Assembly: GCF_001650875.1 (NCBI RefSeq)
Contig: NZ_LXYI01000089.1
Coordinates: forward strand, 1 to 64,000
DNA length: 64,000 nucleotides
Direction: 5' to 3'
Origin: Sulfitobacter sp. EhC04
Lineage (GTDB): Bacteria; Pseudomonadota; Alphaproteobacteria; Rhodobacterales; Rhodobacteraceae
Shown here: one piece after another, positions 9,624 through 17,440 of the stretch
How positions within the stretch are numbered: the stretch's first letter is position 1
Layout: every line of letters begins with the position of its first letter
Notes under the pieces: model-generated
What the model was told of the DNA's origin: nothing
Seen by the model: only the letters and a program-made list of their open reading frames with translations
The model's database searches: none
Translations under genes and position numbers: made by a program

Positions 9624-10019
9624 ATGGGATATCTCGCTGTGATAATCGCGGCTGCGGCCGGCTTCGGCTTTGGCGCGGTCTGGTACATGATGCTGTCGAA
9701 ACCCTGGATGGCCGCCGTGGGGATCAAGGTGGGTCCCGATGGCAAGCCGGAAGGCGACGGTTCTGCCCTGCCCTTCGTCCTCTCCGGAGTCGCGATGCTG
9801 CTGGTGGCGGGCATGATGCGGCACGTCTTCGCGCTGTCCGGTATCGACGCGCCGATGGAGGGGCTGGTCTCCGGTCTTGGTGTCGGGCTGTTCTTCATCA
9901 GCCCGTGGATCATGATCAACAATGCCTATCCGGGGCGTCCCTTCCGGCTGACCCTGATTGACAGCGGCTATGCGACCTTTGGCTGTGCGATCATCGGGCT
10001 GGTGCTGACCCTGTTCTGA
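9624..10019 (+). CDS. DUF1761 family membrane protein
   Basis: 131 residues with four hydrophobic segments (about 3-22, 50-68, 80-100 and 110-130) and the AGFGFGAVWYMMLSKPWM start typical of DUF1761. An integral inner-membrane protein of unknown function. AAGGAGA sits 8 nt upstream of the ATG. Last gene of the tsaD operon, followed at once by a strong terminator. Confidence 0.82.
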   Translation: MGYLAVIIAAAAGFGFGAVWYMMLSKPWMAAVGIKVGPDGKPEGDGSALPFVLSGVAMLLVAGMMRHVFALSGIDAPMEGLVSGLGVGLFFISPWIMINNAYPGRPFRLTLIDSGYATFGCAIIGLVLTLF

Positions 10020-10031
10020 CGAAGCAACAAA

Positions 10032-10063
10032 AAAGGGTTCTGACGCCAATGCCAGAACCCTTT
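10032..10063 (+). terminator. Terminator of the tsaD operon
   Basis: Perfect 11-bp stem AAAGGGTTCTG / CAGAACCCTTT with a 10-nt loop, starting 13 nt after the DUF1761 stop; the stem ends in T residues on the plus strand. Confidence 0.8.
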
Positions 10064-10153
10064 CTCACCCCGTGCGCTCCCTTTACCCCGGCACACGTAT
10101 AGAAATCTGTTCTGGCCATCCTGGCCGATAAGATGACACTACACAATCTTGTG

Positions 10154-10179
10154 GACAGGATCAACAAAATGATCCTGTC
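10154..10179. repeat. 10-bp perfect inverted repeat between two terminators
   Basis: GACAGGATCA and TGATCCTGTC separated by 6 nt. It lies in the gap between the convergent DUF1761 and DUF2853 genes. No T-run follows, so it is not an obvious terminator. No gene is seen in 10,064-10,198. Confidence 0.5.
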
Positions 10180-10189
10180 AATCACCTCG

Positions 10190-10222
10190 AATAACGAAAC
10201 GCCCGCTTAACCAAGCGGGCGT
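10190..10222 (-). terminator. Terminator of the DUF2853 gene
   Basis: Perfect 10-bp stem ACGCCCGCTT / AAGCGGGCGT with a 4-nt loop (10199-10222), 24 nt beyond the DUF2853 stop. On the minus strand it is followed by a T-rich tail (TTTCGTTATT). Confidence 0.78.
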
Positions 10223-10246
10223 CAAGGTATTGGTAATACTAAAAAA

Positions 10247-10588
10247 TCAACCGTAAACGGCTTCTTTCCCAAAGTGCTTGGTCAGCATGTAATAGACCAC
10301 TGCACGGTACTTGTTCCGCTCGGATTTGCCGTAGGTCTCGATCACCGAATGAATGGCTTCCATCAGGTTCGGCCCGTCCGGCAAGCCCAGCTTTTTCATC
10401 AGAAAGTTGGTCTTGACCAGCTCCAGCTCGCTTTCCTGGCCGCCAGCAACGGTCTGGGCATCCGCGTTGTAAATGGCCGGACCACAACCAATGGTCACTT
10501 TGGTCAACAGATCCATGTCAGGCGTCATGCCACATTTGGTCTTCAGATCTTCTGCATACTTCGCGATCCACTCGTCACGTTTGCCCAT
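10247..10588 (-). CDS. DUF2853 family protein
   Basis: 113 residues, a soluble helical protein starting MGKRDEWIAKYAEDLK and matching the DUF2853 layout, including the ASP-rich middle and the closing YYMLTKHFGKE. GGGAG lies upstream of the ATG on the minus strand. Function unknown. It stands alone with its own terminator. Confidence 0.88.
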   Translation of the reverse strand: MGKRDEWIAKYAEDLKTKCGMTPDMDLLTKVTIGCGPAIYNADAQTVAGGQESELELVKTNFLMKKLGLPDGPNLMEAIHSVIETYGKSERNKYRAVVYYMLTKHFGKEAVYG

Positions 10589-10707
10589 TTGATATCTCCC
10601 ACCTTGGACTTCAGTTAATCAGCCATTCCTGACCTTGGGTCGGACCCTACCCATATATTGAAAGTCGACAAAGGGAAAATTTGAGGATCATTCCCCGCCC
10701 GCAGACA

Positions 10708-10729
10708 GGGGGCACCAATTGGTGCCCCC
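10708..10729. terminator. 22-bp perfect palindrome, probable terminator
   Basis: GGGGGCACCAATTGGTGCCCCC, 31 nt past the stop of the PRC-barrel gene. The T-rich tail is on the plus-strand side (ATATTTTTC), so for the minus-strand gene it would work without a good U-tract. An operator is the alternative. Confidence 0.55.
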
Positions 10730-10760
10730 CATATTTTTCAAAATGCTGTGAGTCTGTCGC

Positions 10761-11438
10761 TCAGATGGACTGGTCGTCAGAAAGCGTGATGACTGTATCC
10801 AGGTCCACTTCCGGCATAAGGTTCAGCTCCTCCTGCGTGGTCCCTGACAGTTGCAATGTTCCATCAGCACCCTGCGTCAATTGTTCAAGGGGAATGGCCA
10901 CATCGTGCTGCCCAATGCCCAGAAAGCCGCCCATGCCGATCACAACTTCGGTTTCGCCGCCGTTTTCGATGACATGGTTGACCGTGCCAACGTCTTCGCC
11001 ATTCGCTTCGATCACGCGCTGGCCAACCACATCGGCAACTGTCATGCCCGAAAAGCCGTCAACCATCTCGGTTTCGGCTGCCACCTCGGCATCGGCAGTT
11101 GCAGTGCCTGTATCGGCATCCGCCGTAGCTTCGGCATTCATCTCGGCATCGGATTGTTCTGTTGCGGACTGCGCAGTATCTGTCGCGGCATCATAGGTAT
11201 CTTCGGCCGTTTCCGCGATTGCCTCGCTGGTGTCGTCAATCGCGTTGCCAACTTCGTTCGCCGTGTTTTTCACCGCATCACCGGTGTCTTCCAGCGCCTT
11301 GTCAATCGTTGTCGAGGCTTCTCTATTGGCAGAGACATTTGCGTTGGCATCTGCGTTCAGATCCGTCTGCGCCCAGGCAGCGGCGGCAGACGTAATCGCG
11401 ATGGCAGCAACCGTGGATTTCAATGTGAGGCGTTTCAT
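10761..11438 (-). CDS. PRC-barrel domain periplasmic protein
   Basis: 225 residues. The N-terminus is a Sec signal peptide ending in AAAAWAQ. Residues about 25-120 are very acidic, Ala/Thr/Asp-rich, with apolipoprotein-like heptads (DTGDAVKNTANEVGNAIDD). The C-terminal ~85 residues form a PRC-barrel-like beta domain (TVADVVGQRVIEANGEDVG, then GFLGIGQHDVAIPLEQL). Such proteins occur in many Rhodobacterales and rhizobia; their role is unknown, with proposed envelope or stress functions. An ATG with GGAGAACG upstream fixes the start. Confidence 0.85.
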   Translation of the reverse strand: MKRLTLKSTVAAIAITSAAAAWAQTDLNADANANVSANREASTTIDKALEDTGDAVKNTANEVGNAIDDTSEAIAETAEDTYDAATDTAQSATEQSDAEMNAEATADADTGTATADAEVAAETEMVDGFSGMTVADVVGQRVIEANGEDVGTVNHVIENGGETEVVIGMGGFLGIGQHDVAIPLEQLTQGADGTLQLSGTTQEELNLMPEVDLDTVITLSDDQSI

Positions 11439-11551
11439 AACGTTCTCCTACAGTTTCAAACATGTTCAAACCGGAAACCCGCGGGCAGGCTGCATGGTTC
11501 CGGCGATAATGCCCGTCAGCAAAACCATGCCGGGTTGGAGGAAAAACGCGC

Positions 11552-11585
11552 AAAAAAACGCCGCCCTGCGATCAGCGGGGCGGCG
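11552..11585 (-). terminator. Terminator of ahcY
   Basis: On the minus strand an 8-bp GC stem (CGCCGCCC / GGGCGGCG) is followed by seven T residues (11552-11558), 30 nt beyond the ahcY stop codon. A textbook Rho-independent terminator. Confidence 0.88.
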
Positions 11586-11614
11586 CTTGGTGACCGAACA
11601 GTCAGATAACGTGA

Positions 11615-13003
11615 TCAGTAGCGGTAATGTTCCGGCTTGAACGGCCCGTCTGGCGACACGCCGATATAGGCGGCCTGTTCCGGGTCCAGCTTGCTCAGCT
11701 TCACGCCGATCCGGTCCAGGTGCAGGCGCGCGACCTTTTCGTCCAGATGCTTGGGCAGGATATAGACGCCGGGCTGATATTCTTCGCCCTTTGTCCAAAG
11801 CTCGATCTGCGCCAGAACCTGATTGGTAAAGGATGCGGACATCACGAACGAAGGGTGCCCCGTGGCGTTGCCAAGGTTCAGCAGACGACCTTCGGATAGC
11901 AGGATCAGACGATTGCCATTCGGCATCTCGATCATGTCCACCTGTTCCTTGATGTTGGTCCACTTGTGGTTCTTTAGCGCCGCCACCTGAATTTCGTTGT
12001 CGAAGTGGCCAATGTTCCCGACGATGGCCATGTCCTTCATCTCGCGCATGTGCTCGATGCGGATCACGTCCTTGTTGCCGGTTGTGGTGATAAAGATGTC
12101 AGCCGTTGCAACGACATCTTCCAGTGTGGTGACCTCAAAACCGTCCATCGCCGCCTGAAGGGCGCAGATCGGATCGACTTCGGTCACTTTCACACGGGCA
12201 CCGGCACCAGCCAGCGACGCCGCCGACCCCTTGCCAACATCGCCATAGCCCATGACCACGGCAACCTTGCCCGCCATCATGGTGTCCGTGGCGCGGCGGA
12301 TACCGTCAACCAGCGATTCCTTGCACCCATACTTGTTGTCGAACTTCGACTTGGTCACAGAGTCGTTCACGTTGATCGCAGGGAACGGCAGTTGACCCTT
12401 CTTGTGCAGGTCATACAGGCGATGCACGCCTGTTGTGGTTTCCTCGGATACACCCTTGATCTGGTCACGCACCTTGGTGAACCAGCCGGGGCTTTCCTTC
12501 ATCCGCTTGGCGATCTGCTTCTTGATGACTTCCTCTTCCTCGGACTGCGGCACCGGGATGATCTCTTCGCCCGCTTCGGCACGCGCGCCCAGCAGAACAT
12601 AAAGCGTCGCATCGCCACCGTCGTCGAGGATCATGTTGGGGCCATCTTCAAACATGAAAGACTTGTCGAGGTAGTCCCAATGCTCCTCAAGGCTTTGACC
12701 CTTGATCGCAAAGACCGGCGTGCCGCCTTCGGCAATGGCCGCCGCGGCGTGATCCTGCGTGGAAAAGATGTTGCACGATGCCCAGCGCACATCGGCACCA
12801 AGGGCAACGAGTGTTTCAATCAGAACAGCCGTCTGGATCGTCATGTGCAACGAACCGACGATACGCGCGCCAGTCAGCGGCTTGCTTTCACCATATTCTT
12901 CGCGGGATGCCATCAGGCCGGGCATCTCCGTTTCAGCGATATCAAGTTCCTTGCGCCCGTAGGCCGCCAGATTAATGTCTTTAACGATATAGTCTTTGGC
13001 CAT
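11615..13003 (-). CDS. ahcY: Adenosylhomocysteinase
   Basis: 462 residues, the usual bacterial length. It hydrolyses S-adenosylhomocysteine to adenosine and homocysteine, which keeps methyltransferases free of product inhibition. The NAD-binding motif [13 protein letters not shown], the [14 protein letters not shown] strand and the C-terminal EHYRY ending are all typical. It is monocistronic, with its own terminator. A hairpin just upstream covers the ribosome-binding site, suggesting control of translation. Confidence 0.98.
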   Translation of the reverse strand: MAKDYIVKDINLAAYGRKELDIAETEMPGLMASREEYGESKPLTGARIVGSLHMTIQTAVLIETLVALGADVRWASCNIFSTQDHAAAAIAEGGTPVFAIKGQSLEEHWDYLDKSFMFEDGPNMILDDGGDATLYVLLGARAEAGEEIIPVPQSEEEEVIKKQIAKRMKESPGWFTKVRDQIKGVSEETTTGVHRLYDLHKKGQLPFPAINVNDSVTKSKFDNKYGCKESLVDGIRRATDTMMAGKVAVVMGYGDVGKGSAASLAGAGARVKVTEVDPICALQAAMDGFEVTTLEDVVATADIFITTTGNKDVIRIEHMREMKDMAIVGNIGHFDNEIQVAALKNHKWTNIKEQVDMIEMPNGNRLILLSEGRLLNLGNATGHPSFVMSASFTNQVLAQIELWTKGEEYQPGVYILPKHLDEKVARLHLDRIGVKLSKLDPEQAAYIGVSPDGPFKPEHYRY

Positions 13004-13006
13004 GAA

Positions 13007-13034
13007 GCACCTCTAAAACCTTGTTTAAAGGTGC
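13007..13034 (-). promoter_or_regulatory. Hairpin that sequesters the ahcY Shine-Dalgarno
   Basis: In the ahcY leader, GCACCTTTAAA (13034-13024) can pair with TTTAGAGGTGC (13017-13007): 11 pairs including one U-G, with a 6-nt loop. The 3' arm contains the AGAGG ribosome-binding site and ends 3 nt before the ATG. Pairing would hide the ribosome-binding site. It does not look like the known SAH or SAM/SAH riboswitch cores as I remember them. Confidence 0.6.
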
Positions 13035-13081
13035 GAGTAGCATCATTTCCCGCGGTTCTCAACAGAGTTCGATGTCACAGG

Positions 13082-13399
13082 TCAGTCGGTGAGCAGCGCC
13101 AGTTTTTCAAGGCTATCGACACCGGCCATCCAGTTCTCACCCTGCGCAACAACACAGGCGTTTCCATCCGCCAGAAGCCTGACCATTGTCCAGGTGCCGG
13201 TACGGTCCGATGCCCACATCTGCTCCCCCTCCTGCGAGGGTTCAGCGACAGGGGTTTCGCCATACCAATCCACAAGTGACGCTTTCATCTCTTCGGCAGG
13301 CATACAAACCTGATGTCCGCTGACGTCCTGCGCGCTTGCAGCAGTTGCGGAAAGCCCCAGAACCAGAGCCATCGAAAGTGTCAAATTTACGGGTTTCAT
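13082..13399 (-). CDS. Small periplasmic protein of unknown function
   Basis: 105 residues starting MKPVNLTLSMALVLGLS. A Sec signal peptide ends at about ASAQ (residue 24). The mature part has a lone Cys pair (positions about 32 and 82) that could form a disulfide, and a WYGETPV / WTMVRLLADG core. The reading frame stays open upstream to 14086, but that part is antisense to the HD hydrolase; GGAGACG before the ATG at 13399 supports this start. Not recognised as a named family. Confidence 0.75.
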   Translation of the reverse strand: MKPVNLTLSMALVLGLSATAASAQDVSGHQVCMPAEEMKASLVDWYGETPVAEPSQEGEQMWASDRTGTWTMVRLLADGNACVVAQGENWMAGVDSLEKLALLTD

Positions 13400-13474
13400 G
13401 ATCGTCTCCTTCGTGGGTAAAACAGCAAAGCAGCAAGAAAGTTCCAACATCGTCAAATGGATGGAGACGACCCG

Positions 13475-14071
13475 ATGGCACAACAGCCCCGCGCATGGCA
13501 GCGGATGCTTTCCGGACGCAGGCTTGACCTGCTGGACCCGACCCCGATGGATGTGGAGATCGAGGACATCGCCCATGGGCTCGCCTTTGTGGCCCGCTGG
13601 AACGGCCAGACCCAGGGTGATCATGCCTATTCCGTGGCTGAACATTCGCTTCTGGTGGAAACCCTTTTTGGCAGGCTGAACCCAAAGGCACCCGCGAAAT
13701 GGCGGCTGGCTGCGCTTCTGCATGACGCCCCGGAATATGTGATCGGGGATATGATCTCGCCGGTGAAGGCGGCTGTCGGCCCCGGATATGGCGCGCTGGA
13801 CGACCGCCTGACCGGCGCGATCCACATCCGTTTCGGCCTGCCCGCGACCCTGCCCGTTGCGGTCAAGAAACAGATCAAGAAAGCGGACAAGATCAGCGCC
13901 TATATGGAGGCCACGCAGATCGCCGGTTTCTCGGCCGCCGAGGCAAAGAAGTTCTTTGGCCAACCCGAACCTTCGGTCACCGAGGGGTTGGATATTGTTC
14001 TGCGCACAGCCGTCGAAACCCGTCATGCCTTTACCGCGCGGCACGCTGCCTTGCTGGGACAGATGTCGTGA
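13475..14071 (+). CDS. HD-domain phosphohydrolase (YfbR-like)
   Basis: 198 residues from the ATG at 13475, which has GGAG 8 nt upstream; an earlier ATG at 13457 is less likely. Metal-binding HD residues are visible as AEHS and LLHDAPEYVIGD (His-Asp), followed by KKADKISAYMEA. This arrangement matches HD hydrolases related to 5'-deoxynucleotidase YfbR and nucleotide pyrophosphohydrolases. Substrate is unknown, probably a nucleotide. The stop overlaps the GTG start of the next gene, so the two are coupled. Confidence 0.85.
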   Translation: MAQQPRAWQRMLSGRRLDLLDPTPMDVEIEDIAHGLAFVARWNGQTQGDHAYSVAEHSLLVETLFGRLNPKAPAKWRLAALLHDAPEYVIGDMISPVKAAVGPGYGALDDRLTGAIHIRFGLPATLPVAVKKQIKKADKISAYMEATQIAGFSAAEAKKFFGQPEPSVTEGLDIVLRTAVETRHAFTARHAALLGQMS

Positions 14072-14553
14072 TCCGGGTACGGCCACCGCTCAGCCTCGAT
14101 ACCGCTGCCATGGCCCGATTGCTGAACCAGATCATCGACGCCGGTGGGACCACGGCGCTTGCCCGTCCGGTAACGGCCCAGGACATCGCGGAATGGATCG
14201 CATTCGATCCGCCGCGCAGCGCGTGGCACGTCGCAGTGGACGGGGCTGAGCAGATCGTCGGCTTTCAATGGATCGAACCGGAGCCTTCATTGCCGCCACA
14301 GGCGGCCAATATCGCAACCTTTGTCCAGATCGGGCAGACCGGTCTGGGGATTGGGTCGGCGTTGTTCGAGGCAACCCGAACAGCGGCCAGGGCAATCGGC
14401 TATCACTGGATCAATGCCAACATCCGCGCGGACAATGAAGGCGGGTTGATCTACTATCAAAGCCGGGGGTTTCAGGATTACGGCATCATCGAAGGCCACC
14501 GGATGGCGGACGGTCAGATCGTCGACAAGAGGCTCAAACGCTACGATCTCTGA
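14068..14553 (+). CDS. GNAT family N-acetyltransferase
   Basis: 161 residues with a GTG start that overlaps the upstream stop (GTGA). Acetyl-CoA-binding motif A appears as QIGQTGLGIGSALFEAT, followed by the NIRADNEGGLIYYQSRGF motif B and a C-terminal RLKRYDL. Substrate cannot be told; many close relatives are annotated as phosphinothricin-type or L-amino-acid acetyltransferases. Confidence 0.85.
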   Translation: MIRVRPPLSLDTAAMARLLNQIIDAGGTTALARPVTAQDIAEWIAFDPPRSAWHVAVDGAEQIVGFQWIEPEPSLPPQAANIATFVQIGQTGLGIGSALFEATRTAARAIGYHWINANIRADNEGGLIYYQSRGFQDYGIIEGHRMADGQIVDKRLKRYDL

Positions 14554-14562
14554 CATGGCGAC

Positions 14563-14617
14563 GTACACCAATCGGTGTACGGGCTGTGCACAGGTTGTGT
14601 ACGGATGTCACAGCCCG
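14563..14617. terminator. Pair of inverted repeats between convergent genes
   Basis: GTACACC/GGTGTAC (14563-14580, 4-nt loop) followed by CGGGCTGTG/CACAGCCCG (14580-14617, 20-nt loop). They fill the 68-bp gap between the convergent acetyltransferase and regA genes. No clear T-run, so termination would be inefficient or Rho-assisted. Confidence 0.45.
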
Positions 14618-14621
14618 AATT

Positions 14622-15173
14622 TCAGCGCGGTGACCGCTTTGCCAGAATCCTCTGCAACGTCCGACGGTGCATGTTCAACCGTCGCGCCGTTTCGGAGACA
14701 TTGCGATCGCAAAGCTCATAGACCCTCTGGATATGCTCCCAACGCACCCGATCCGCGCTCATCGGATTCTCCGGCGGCGGCGGCATATCGTCGCCGGTAG
14801 CCAGCAGGGCGTTGGTGATGTCGTTGGCATCGGCGGGCTTTGACAGATAGTCGGTCGCGCCGATCTTGACCGCCGCAACAGCAGTGGCAATCGCGCCATA
14901 TCCGGTCAGAACCACAACCCGCGCATCCTGGCGTCGCTCGCGCAGTACTTCGACCACATCCAACCCGTTGCCGTCCTCCAGCCGCAGGTCGATCACCGCA
15001 TAGGCAGGCGGTCTGGCCGTGGCAATCGCACAGCCGCCCGCCACGCTGTCCGCAGTCTCCACCTCAAACCCGCGTTTTTCCATCGCCTTGGCCAACCGCC
15101 GCAGGAACGGTTCGTCGTCGTCCACAAGAAGCAATGTTTTGTCCGGGCCAATATCGTGATGGGGTACAGTCAT
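14622..15173 (-). CDS. regA: Redox response regulator RegA/PrrA/ActR
   Basis: 183 residues from MTVPHHDIGPDK; the family is about 184 residues. Receiver domain with the acidic pocket LLVDDDE and phospho-acceptor Asp in YAVIDLRLEDGNG, a Pro-rich linker (PPPPENP), and the nearly invariant Fis-type helix-turn-helix NVSETARRLNMHRRTLQRIL. RegA controls photosynthesis, respiration, carbon and nitrogen fixation genes in response to redox state. It lies downstream of senC, with the kinase regB divergent, which is the classical regB / senC-regA arrangement. Confidence 0.96.
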   Translation of the reverse strand: MTVPHHDIGPDKTLLLVDDDEPFLRRLAKAMEKRGFEVETADSVAGGCAIATARPPAYAVIDLRLEDGNGLDVVEVLRERRQDARVVVLTGYGAIATAVAAVKIGATDYLSKPADANDITNALLATGDDMPPPPENPMSADRVRWEHIQRVYELCDRNVSETARRLNMHRRTLQRILAKRSPR

Positions 15174-15235
15174 GAAGTCCGCCCTGCCTCTGCCTTGCCG
15201 CTCAATATGACCCAAGTAGGAACAGGGTCAAACTC

Positions 15236-15847
15236 TCAACTATTGTCCACGAAACACTGCATCTTGTCAGCCAGTTCCTCAGGGGTCAATTCACGGCGGA
15301 AATAATCGACAAAACCGATTTCCGGCATGACGAAATAGCTGAAGGTCGAATGATCCACCAGGTATTCGCCATCTTCCGGGGGATGCGCCTTGTAATAGGT
15401 GCGATAGGCCTGGCTTGCCTGTTTGACCTGCGCGTCCGAGCCGGTCAGCCCGATCATCCGGGGATGCATCGCATCCGCAAATTCACCCACCACCTCCGCC
15501 GTGTCGCGTGCCGGGTCGATCGTGATGAAAACCGGCGTCACCATCGTGCCGCGCTCTTCCAGAATTTCCACGGCCTGCGCGTTCCGGTCGACATCCAGCG
15601 GGCAGACGTCCGGGCAGAAGGTGTAACCGAAATAGATCAACGACGGCTGCGTTATCACATCTGCATCGGTCACGGTTTCACCCTGCGCATTGACCAGTTC
15701 AAACGGCCCGCCCAAATCACCGGCAACTGTGCCATAGCGACATTGCGCAAACTGATCCGCATCGGAGACCCGCGTTGTAACCCAAAGCGTCGCACCAAGA
15801 AAAACTGCCGCGACGGCCAGAGCGGAAAGGGAGATTACACGGTTCAT
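15236..15847 (-). CDS. senC: SCO1/SenC/PrrC copper chaperone
   Basis: 203 residues from MNRVISLSALAV; the preceding codons hold the AGGAG ribosome-binding site. One N-terminal membrane anchor with a periplasmic thioredoxin-like domain. The copper ligands Cys-x3-Cys (FCPDVCPLD) and a downstream His (DHSTFSYF) are present. It loads copper on cytochrome oxidase and in Rhodobacter (PrrC) relays the oxidase redox signal to RegB. Sits between regA and regB. Confidence 0.95.
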   Translation of the reverse strand: MNRVISLSALAVAAVFLGATLWVTTRVSDADQFAQCRYGTVAGDLGGPFELVNAQGETVTDADVITQPSLIYFGYTFCPDVCPLDVDRNAQAVEILEERGTMVTPVFITIDPARDTAEVVGEFADAMHPRMIGLTGSDAQVKQASQAYRTYYKAHPPEDGEYLVDHSTFSYFVMPEIGFVDYFRRELTPEELADKMQCFVDNS

Positions 15848-15946
15848 CTTGTTCTCCTGCGCCAATTGGGCACCTTGATCAGTTCTGGGTGCAGACCTAC
15901 GCTACAGCTTCTGACATGCAACACCGAATAAACAAAAGGTGCGCTG

Positions 15947-17332
15947 ATGACGCAGGCCAACATCCTTCCCTTGTCCGGGCCTTTGTCCGGGCGCACGCGT
16001 GCGAACTGGATACGTTTGCGTACCATGATTGTCCTGCGATGGGTGGCCATCACGGGACAACTGGCGGCAATCACTGTGGCACAGGCCATGTTCGGCCTGC
16101 AACTGGCGCTCAGCCTGTGTTATTTTGCTGTTGGCGTGTCGATCATCGGCAACCTGATCGCGACATTCATATTTCCCGAAAACAAGCGCCTCAGCGAGCG
16201 GGAAAATCTGGGCATGATCATGTTCGATCTGCTGCAAATCGCTTTCCTGCTGTACCTGACCGGCGGGTTGAACAACCCATTTTCACTGCTGCTGCTTGGT
16301 CCTGTGACCATCTCTGCCACCACGCTCAGCCTGCGCTCCACCGTTTTGTTGTGTACCACGGCCATCGTCCTTGTCTCGATCCTTGCGCTCAGCCATGTGC
16401 CGCTTGTGAACAGCGAAGGTGAAATCCTGCGGATCCCGGCTCTGTTCAACTTTGGCCAATGGACGGCGCTGGTCATCGCGATCATATTCACCAGCGCCTA
16501 TTCGCGCCGTGTCACGACCGAGGTGCATTCGATGGGCGATGCGCTGGCCGCGACCCAGATGGCGCTGGCCCGCGAACAGAAACTGACCGACCTTGGCGGC
16601 GTTGTCGCCGCAGCGGCGCATGAACTGGGGACACCGCTGGCAACGATTAAACTGGCAAGCGCAGAGCTGCTGAACGATCTCCAGGATCAACCGGACCTTG
16701 CGGAAGATGCCGCACTGATCCGCGACCAGGCGGATCGCTGCCGGGACATCCTGCGCGACATGGGCCGCGCCGGAAAAGACGACCTGCACCTGCGGCAGGC
16801 CCCCTTTGAGGCGGTTGTGGCCGAGGCCGCGGAACCGCATGTGGGCAGAGGCATCAATGTCGAACGCCAACATGCCCCCCGTCATTCGGATGCAAAGGAC
16901 CAGCCTGCCATCCTGCGCAAACCCGAGATCGTTCATGGGTTGCGCAACCTGATCCAGAATGGCGTGGATTTTGCACGCAGCTCGGTCTGGATTGAAACGG
17001 ATTGGACGGACCAGACGATCTCGGTCCGGATCATCGACGACGGGCCGGGATTTCCCGCTGACGTGATCGGCCGGATCGGCGACCCGTTTGTCCGGCAGCG
17101 CAAGTTCAGCCAGATCATGGGCGCAAGACCTGAATACGAGGGAATGGGGCTTGGGCTTTTCATAGCAAAGACGCTGCTTGAAAGATCAGGCGCACAACTG
17201 CGCTTTGCGAATGGATCGGAACATCCGCAAAGCGGTGCAGTTGTCGAAGTCATCTGGCCGCGCGAAATGCTTGAGCCGCAGACCAGGGCAACAAGTGGCC
17301 CGCTTGGCGCAAATCAACGCATTATTGCGTAG
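15947..17332 (+). CDS. regB: Redox-sensing histidine kinase RegB/PrrB
   Basis: 461 residues. Six membrane helices (about 25-180) with the ubiquinone-binding heptapeptide GGLNNPF at 106-112. The phospho-acceptor His is in AAAAHELGTPLATIKL at 225 and the redox-active Cys is in DRCRDIL at 265, both at the positions numbered in Rhodobacter capsulatus RegB. The ATPase domain has NLIQNGVDFA, DDGPGFP and GMGLGLFIA. It phosphorylates RegA under reducing conditions. Divergent from senC with about 100 bp between. Confidence 0.97.
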   Translation: MTQANILPLSGPLSGRTRANWIRLRTMIVLRWVAITGQLAAITVAQAMFGLQLALSLCYFAVGVSIIGNLIATFIFPENKRLSERENLGMIMFDLLQIAFLLYLTGGLNNPFSLLLLGPVTISATTLSLRSTVLLCTTAIVLVSILALSHVPLVNSEGEILRIPALFNFGQWTALVIAIIFTSAYSRRVTTEVHSMGDALAATQMALAREQKLTDLGGVVAAAAHELGTPLATIKLASAELLNDLQDQPDLAEDAALIRDQADRCRDILRDMGRAGKDDLHLRQAPFEAVVAEAAEPHVGRGINVERQHAPRHSDAKDQPAILRKPEIVHGLRNLIQNGVDFARSSVWIETDWTDQTISVRIIDDGPGFPADVIGRIGDPFVRQRKFSQIMGARPEYEGMGLGLFIAKTLLERSGAQLRFANGSEHPQSGAVVEVIWPREMLEPQTRATSGPLGANQRIIA

Positions 17333-17440
17333 ACGCACAGGTTACCGCCGCAAGTGGAAGGAAATGGTGGTTGTTAACGTGGTGTTAACCAATTCGGTCA
17401 AAGATCACTTGTTGCATCTCTGATCAGTTAGGAACCCGCC

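Noticed and set aside
10064-10198. Possible small RNA or tRNA in the DUF1761-DUF2853 gap
   Set aside because: No cloverleaf or promoter could be drawn; only a short inverted repeat between two terminators is seen.
13007-13080. Known SAH or SAM/SAH riboswitch upstream of ahcY
   Set aside because: The conserved cores of those classes, as remembered, are not present; only the hairpin over the ribosome-binding site is supported.
13400-14086. Minus-strand N-terminal extension of the small periplasmic protein to 334 residues
   Set aside because: The extension is antisense to the HD hydrolase and would place a signal peptide in the middle of the protein; a good ribosome-binding site precedes the ATG at 13399.
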